Source of the DNA: Ophiothrix spiculata
Lineage: Eukaryota; Echinodermata; Ophiuroidea; Amphilepidida; Ophiotrichidae
Length of the DNA stretch: 22,974 nt
NCBI GenBank assembly: GCA_000969725.1
Contig: JXSR01S073632.1
Reading direction: 5' to 3' (one strand)
Below the pieces are notes generated by a model. It worked only from the letters and a program-made list of their open reading frames with translations. It was not told where the DNA came from and did no database searches. Shown here piece after piece: positions 10,201 through 16,200 of the stretch (positions within the stretch are counted from its first letter, which is position 1; each line of letters starts with the position of its first letter). A program made the translations under genes and the position numbers.

Positions 10201-13200
10201 TTTTATCCATTTTCCGGTAGCAAAACAATTTGTTGACAAAATAACACTTGAATATGCATTTAGATAGTCACATTCCTTCATTTTATGCTGTTTTTACTAT
10301 GAACCATTTTTGATCAAAATCTTATAGTATTGCATATGCTTTAAGTAATCGTAGCTGATCCCTGGGTGATCGTTGCTATCCGTCTTGTACCCCTGCGTAT
10401 ATAACTGTTAGAAAATTCCAGGACAAATATAACTTCCACCACTAACATTATATCCACTATATATTACTAATGGTAAACTAAAAAATATGTTAAAATCTAT
10501 AAACAGTGCCTGTGAATCTCTGCGGATACGGAATAACATAATTATGTTCACTATAATGAATACTTCTGTTAGTTTTTGTGGAAAGAAAAAAAACCCTGAT
10601 TTTTATAATATGTTGAATATCCGTGACCCACTAGAAAGACACGTAAAATGTATTCTTAATTTATATTTAGAAATCTCTAGTACAATCATTGCATGTAAAA
10701 TTTGCTTTGTGCATGTAAATTTTTACCTGTGCATGTAATTTTTGGATTCGGGTACGTAAGGTTCTGAATTTTCATATCCGAAATTTATTTGAAACAACAA
10801 TAATAAATATGTGTTTCAGTTTGAAAGTGAAATGGGATAAAATTAATGCATGCAAGGTGAATTTTATGTGAAAATTTGTAGTAACTGATGAAAAGTTGGT
10901 CAATATTTGTATTTTTTTGTAGATTATAAGTTTGACATTTGATGGGACTACAGGACTGTTGAAAACCATGACCGATCTGCGGACCAACTTGAGCACATCT
11001 CTAAAGCAATCATATGTGTGGTATAACAGCAGTAATAAAGGCTTCATAGATACCCTGCCAGAGGATTACCAACCCTCTGGGGCCTATATTTTTAGGCCCA
11101 ACTCGTCTGATCCATCCCCTGTTGCTAGTGGACCAGTATCACTATCTGTCGTTAAGGTGAGATTTCTGTCATATAATACTCCCTGCCCTAGTTATTGTTA
11201 AGGTGAGATTTCTGTCATATAATACAATCTGCCCTAGTTAATTAAATTGATCCTTCCCCGATAGCGAGTGGACCTGTATCCCTGTCCGTTGTAAAGGTGA
11301 GTTAGCATCATTCTCATAGATATATGGGAGATACCAGGTTACCTATACTGCAAAGTGTAAAGGGTGTTTTGTGCAAATAATAAAAAAGGGTGTTTTGTTA
11401 TCAATATAGTAAAATCAAGGGTTATAGCTAACCAAATTTTAGTGGCAGCTAAAGTTCATAGAAAATTGTATCAATAAAGCATTTAGATTACAATAAAAAT
11501 GTGGCACTTTACAGGTGGTTTCGAGTGCAATTTGTCATTTCAGTGTCGGCTAGCAAGACCTAAAATTCCCTTGAGTGCTAGTTACTGCTGCATAGTTGGT
11601 AACCCACCCTTTTTAAAGGGTGGGTTTGCAAAATCAAGAAAATAGATAAAAGGGTGGGTTTCTTGATTCTATGGTTATAAAGGGTGGTTTTGTAAAAATT
11701 GTGGATTAGAATTATAAAGGGTGTGTTCTTGACTGAGACTAAAATTTTGATCAAATGCAAAAAGCGAACCCTAGAACCCTATTCCATTTTCAGACTAGTG
11801 AACCTTCGGACTAGCAGGCTGTAATCTTCCAAAACACTCGGTATTAAATTTTTGCAGTCTGTGCTAAGAATAAAAAGGGTAAGACTTCCAAATAAGCTAG
11901 TACACATATTGTGGTCCACTGCAGTCAAATCTAAAATGGTCAAAGGGCGGGTTTTGACTTTATGGTATAAAGGGTGTTTTCATATAAAGGGTGGGTTAAA
12001 AATAAAAAGGGTGGGTGAAAAAATGGCACTGCCAGCTATGTGCTGACTGGTGCTGACCAGCGTAGCTGTAACCCTGCAAGATGATATTGAAAATTGAAAA
12101 TGAAAGATAAATTCAAAGTCATGATCCAGAGTAATGTCTTGAGTTCTGCTTGCATCAAGATATCTGTTTATAATTTTTTTAATATTCTTTTTATTTGTTT
12201 GATTTTTGAATAGGGTTTCGTTGTCAATGAAGTTCATCAACAATTTAGTCCATGGTTGACACAGGTGGTGAGACTTCCATACAATAAGGAGTATGCGGAG
12301 TTCGAATGGACGGTTGGACCGATACCGTTTCAGTAAGTGTGTGTGTGTGTGGTGGGGGGGGGGGGGAGGCACATCCCTGTGCTCTATATAGACTATAAAG
12401 GGATCCTGTTAATCCTATTCAAGTAAGCTATATCTCTGCATGCCTTTATCAGTTCTCCTGACAAATGTATGGCCTACTTAGAAATGGACATTGTCCAAGG
12501 TATTTTGTACTAAAAAAGATAAGTATTAGTTATTTGAGGTGTTTTTTTTATTCACCCAGTATACTAGATATTTTCATGAATAATCTTTGCTAAGCTGATC
12601 AGAGTTACAAACAATATTTTGGTGTAATTCATATTATGATATTCAATTTCAGAGATGGTTTAGGAAAAGAGATCATCAGCCGGTTTGAAAGTGATATTGA
12701 AAGTGATGGATCATTTTACACAGACTCTAATGGCAGACAAATGTTACAAAGGAGGTAAGCTAGTTTATTGAAAATGAAAATTAAGGTTGTTCCTTATAAT
12801 AAAAGTAATTGATTGGTGTAACATAGAAAATAGGTTGGAATATTTTTGTTGGGTAAATCTTTTGAAATGCCTATGATGCTTTATATATCAACCCACATAC
12901 CCTATATATAATACAGATACTATTATTATTATTATAATTACGCAAGCATTTATATAGTGCCCCACAAGGAACGGAGCGCTTTACAAAACATACGAAAGGA
13001 AAAGTACAAAGCACAAAATAAGAAAACAAACCAAATAAACAGAGAGCAGCGTGATTAAGCAGATGATGATTAAGGGAACCACTGAGTTTTGAGCTGCTGC
13101 TTAAATATAGGCACACTCTGAGCTTCACGCAAACACATGGGGAGATCGTTCCAGAGGCGAGCTGCGGCAATGGTAAAGCACGCATCCCCAGGATGTTTGG

Positions 13201-16200
13201 ATGATCGGAAAACAGTGAGCCAGGTTTGGTCCAAAGATGCAAAAGCTTGAAATGCTGGGAAAACTGCTTGATAAATAGTATATATATTCATGTTTTTATA
13301 ATATTGCAATCAATTTTCGTTTTGTAGTTTTCAAAATTTAATTGACAGCTATGTATGCAGTTTATATTGACATCACATTGTACAACACGTTGTAGGTGGT
13401 CTAGCACACACAACAAAGGTGCACGCTTTGTAATACAACTATCATATTCTAAAAGCGATACAAGTTAGACTAATAAAAGAGCTATGATACAACTTTTTTC
13501 ATATCACATGGAAGATTTTGTATCATAAAGAACTTTGAAGTCTTATACGTATATGGAAATATCCCTTTAAGCTATTGACCTATGATATTGTTGTATTTTT
13601 ATCTACTAAATGATAAAAAACAAATGGCACAAATGCAAATAGTGAAACAAAAAGGTTGTTGACTCTGAGCAGGTATGAATCACAGAGTGTAAAACTCATG
13701 AAAATATTTGTTTTTATTGGTTTAAAACTCACAGAAGACAAATATTTAGGGTTGGTGGTAAAAATCTGAGATAACTTATCTCAGGTAAAAATACTGTCAG
13801 TCAAGTTATACCAATCAATTTGTTTAAATCTTAAATCTGTATGGACTAATAAGTTAGACCTGGACTAAGTGAAATTTATGATTTTGAAAAGTAACACACT
13901 TTGAGAGAAATGTAGGAAACATTTTTGTTCTTGTTTAAAGATTTAAACTGAAGCTTTTATTATTTGGTTCATTTGTCTGTTTTAGAACATGATCATTTTT
14001 AGAACAAAAAATTGGTTTTAGTCTGGGACTACCTTATAGTTAGTCTCAGACTAAACCAATGAAAGAAAATATAAATGTTCCGAAACAAGAAAAATGTAAA
14101 ATTACAGAAAATTTAGCTTAGGTCTTTAAGTAAAAGACATAAATTATCAGAGATATAAAAAAATTGTTATTTTTAAGGAATCATTTTCACTTTGTTTAAT
14201 TTAGTCTTGTTTAGTGCATATGGACTTAGAAAATTAACTAATAATGCAATGTTTATTGTTCGATTGTTAGGCGCAATTGGCGAGAGGGTTGGAAATACAA
14301 TGATTCGGAGCCCGTTTCTGGCAATTATTATCCTGTTAACAGCAGAATTTTCATCAAGGTGAGCAAAATATATAGGGTGGTTCACAAAAATAGAATTCAA
14401 ATTAGAGGTGACTTTTCAGACAGAAATTGTACCACAATTGAAATTCAAGGTCACTTTTCAGGCAGAAATTGTACTTCAATCAACTGCAGTTTGCACAGGC
14501 ATAATTTGGGATAGGTTCAAAATCATCCCTGAAATTTTGATGCAATTTGCATCATTAAGTCTTAATAACCCTCTCCCCGCTAAAAATGTGACCCAGGATC
14601 TAAAATTTCTTCTTTTGATAGTGACCATGTCATCCCACACAAATAACTAATTATTTACTGTGGTTGAAGCTTATCCTCTTAAGACACAATAGCTATTCAA
14701 TAAGTTAATTGATTATTGATTGGTCAATTGCTTTGTTCAATAGTTGGTCTTTGTTATGTGATTAATAATTTCTTTGATGAACTGTCACTTACATAATAGA
14801 TCAAGTTTTATAACTCTTTTCTTTTGAATTGAGAAGTCTACTTATAAGTGAATGGTGTTACAAAAACATTCACCAAACTGTGTAAATGTTTATGGCTGAA
14901 TATGTCGACTCGACTGGACTTGACATTAGCTCGAAGGGGTTAAGATAAAGCCCAGGAAATAAATCTAGGCATCCAAATTTCAGGGATGATTTACATCTTA
15001 TCCCAATGATGCCTGTGAAAAGTGAAGTTGATCCTATTTTTATCTGAAGAGTGACCTTAAGCTTGGGTTTCAAGTGTTTTGAACCACTCTGTATAACAGA
15101 ATAGAAAATTCAAATATTGACATTTTAACATAACAGCTTGATATCAATGTAAATATAACTCATCAATTACCAGATCTTGATTCACCATTACTTGTAATTA
15201 TAAAGTAAATGGAATATCTGTATTTTGATACAATATTTTTTCCAATATTTTTCAGGATGCTAATAAACAGCTTACAGTGCTTACAGATAGATCCCAGGGT
15301 GGGAGCAGTATCAACGACGGGCAACTTGAACTTATGGTAAGGGTTAAAGGGACTAGTCAAGTAGAATATAATGATCAAATTGTTAAAAATGAATCATTTA
15401 AATTTGATGTTATAACACCTGATTATGTATTTGATCAAATTTGTAATTTGTCTAATAACAAAAGTAGCGGTATAGACACAATTTCTGTTAAATTATTAAA
15501 GCTAGCAGCACCAGTAATATGTCACCCACTTGCATATATCTGTAACCTCTCTATGTTAACAGCCCATTTCCCTTCAAAATGGAAAATTGCTAGAGTTACA
15601 CCTATCTACAAGGATGGTGACAAAAGTGATGTTAGCAATTATAGGCCCATTTCTGTCTTACCTATTCTTTCAAAGATTTTGGAACGTACTGTACATGATC
15701 AAGTTTATAATTATCTCACTAAAAATAAGATCCTACATCCATGTCAATCAGGTTTTAGGAGTAATCACAGTACAAATACCACTTTAACTGATGTAACTGA
15801 CTATATACTAAACAACATGAATAAAGGTAAAGTCACTGGCTCAATATTTATCGACCTCAAGAAAGCCTTTGACACAGTAAATCATGATATTCTTCTAAGG
15901 AAAATAAAAGAGTATGGAATTAATGGTAATGCACACCTATGGTTTAAATCGTATCTAGATAATAGGGCTCAAATTGTAAATATTAACTCTACTAATTCAA
16001 AATTTAGAAATATAGATATAGGAATTCCTCAAGGATCTATTTTAGGTCCACTTTTGTTCATAATTTTTGTTAATTCACTTCCAAGTTCTGTTAATTGTAA
16101 ATGTGTAATGTATGCTGATGATACATCACTTTTAGTCAGTTCAAATGATTTTTCAACTTTACAAACTGAACTTAATAGGAATCTTGACATGGTTGCAGGG

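Noticed and set aside
11249..11296. Copy of the exon 5 end as a functional alternative exon
   Set aside because: TAA in frame at 11243-11245, no AG between it and the copy, and other AGs give wrong phase and stops. It is treated as a non-coding duplicate.
11980..12372. 130-codon frame on the - strand
   Set aside because: Antisense shadow across exon 6, with a histidine/proline start produced by the GT and G runs.
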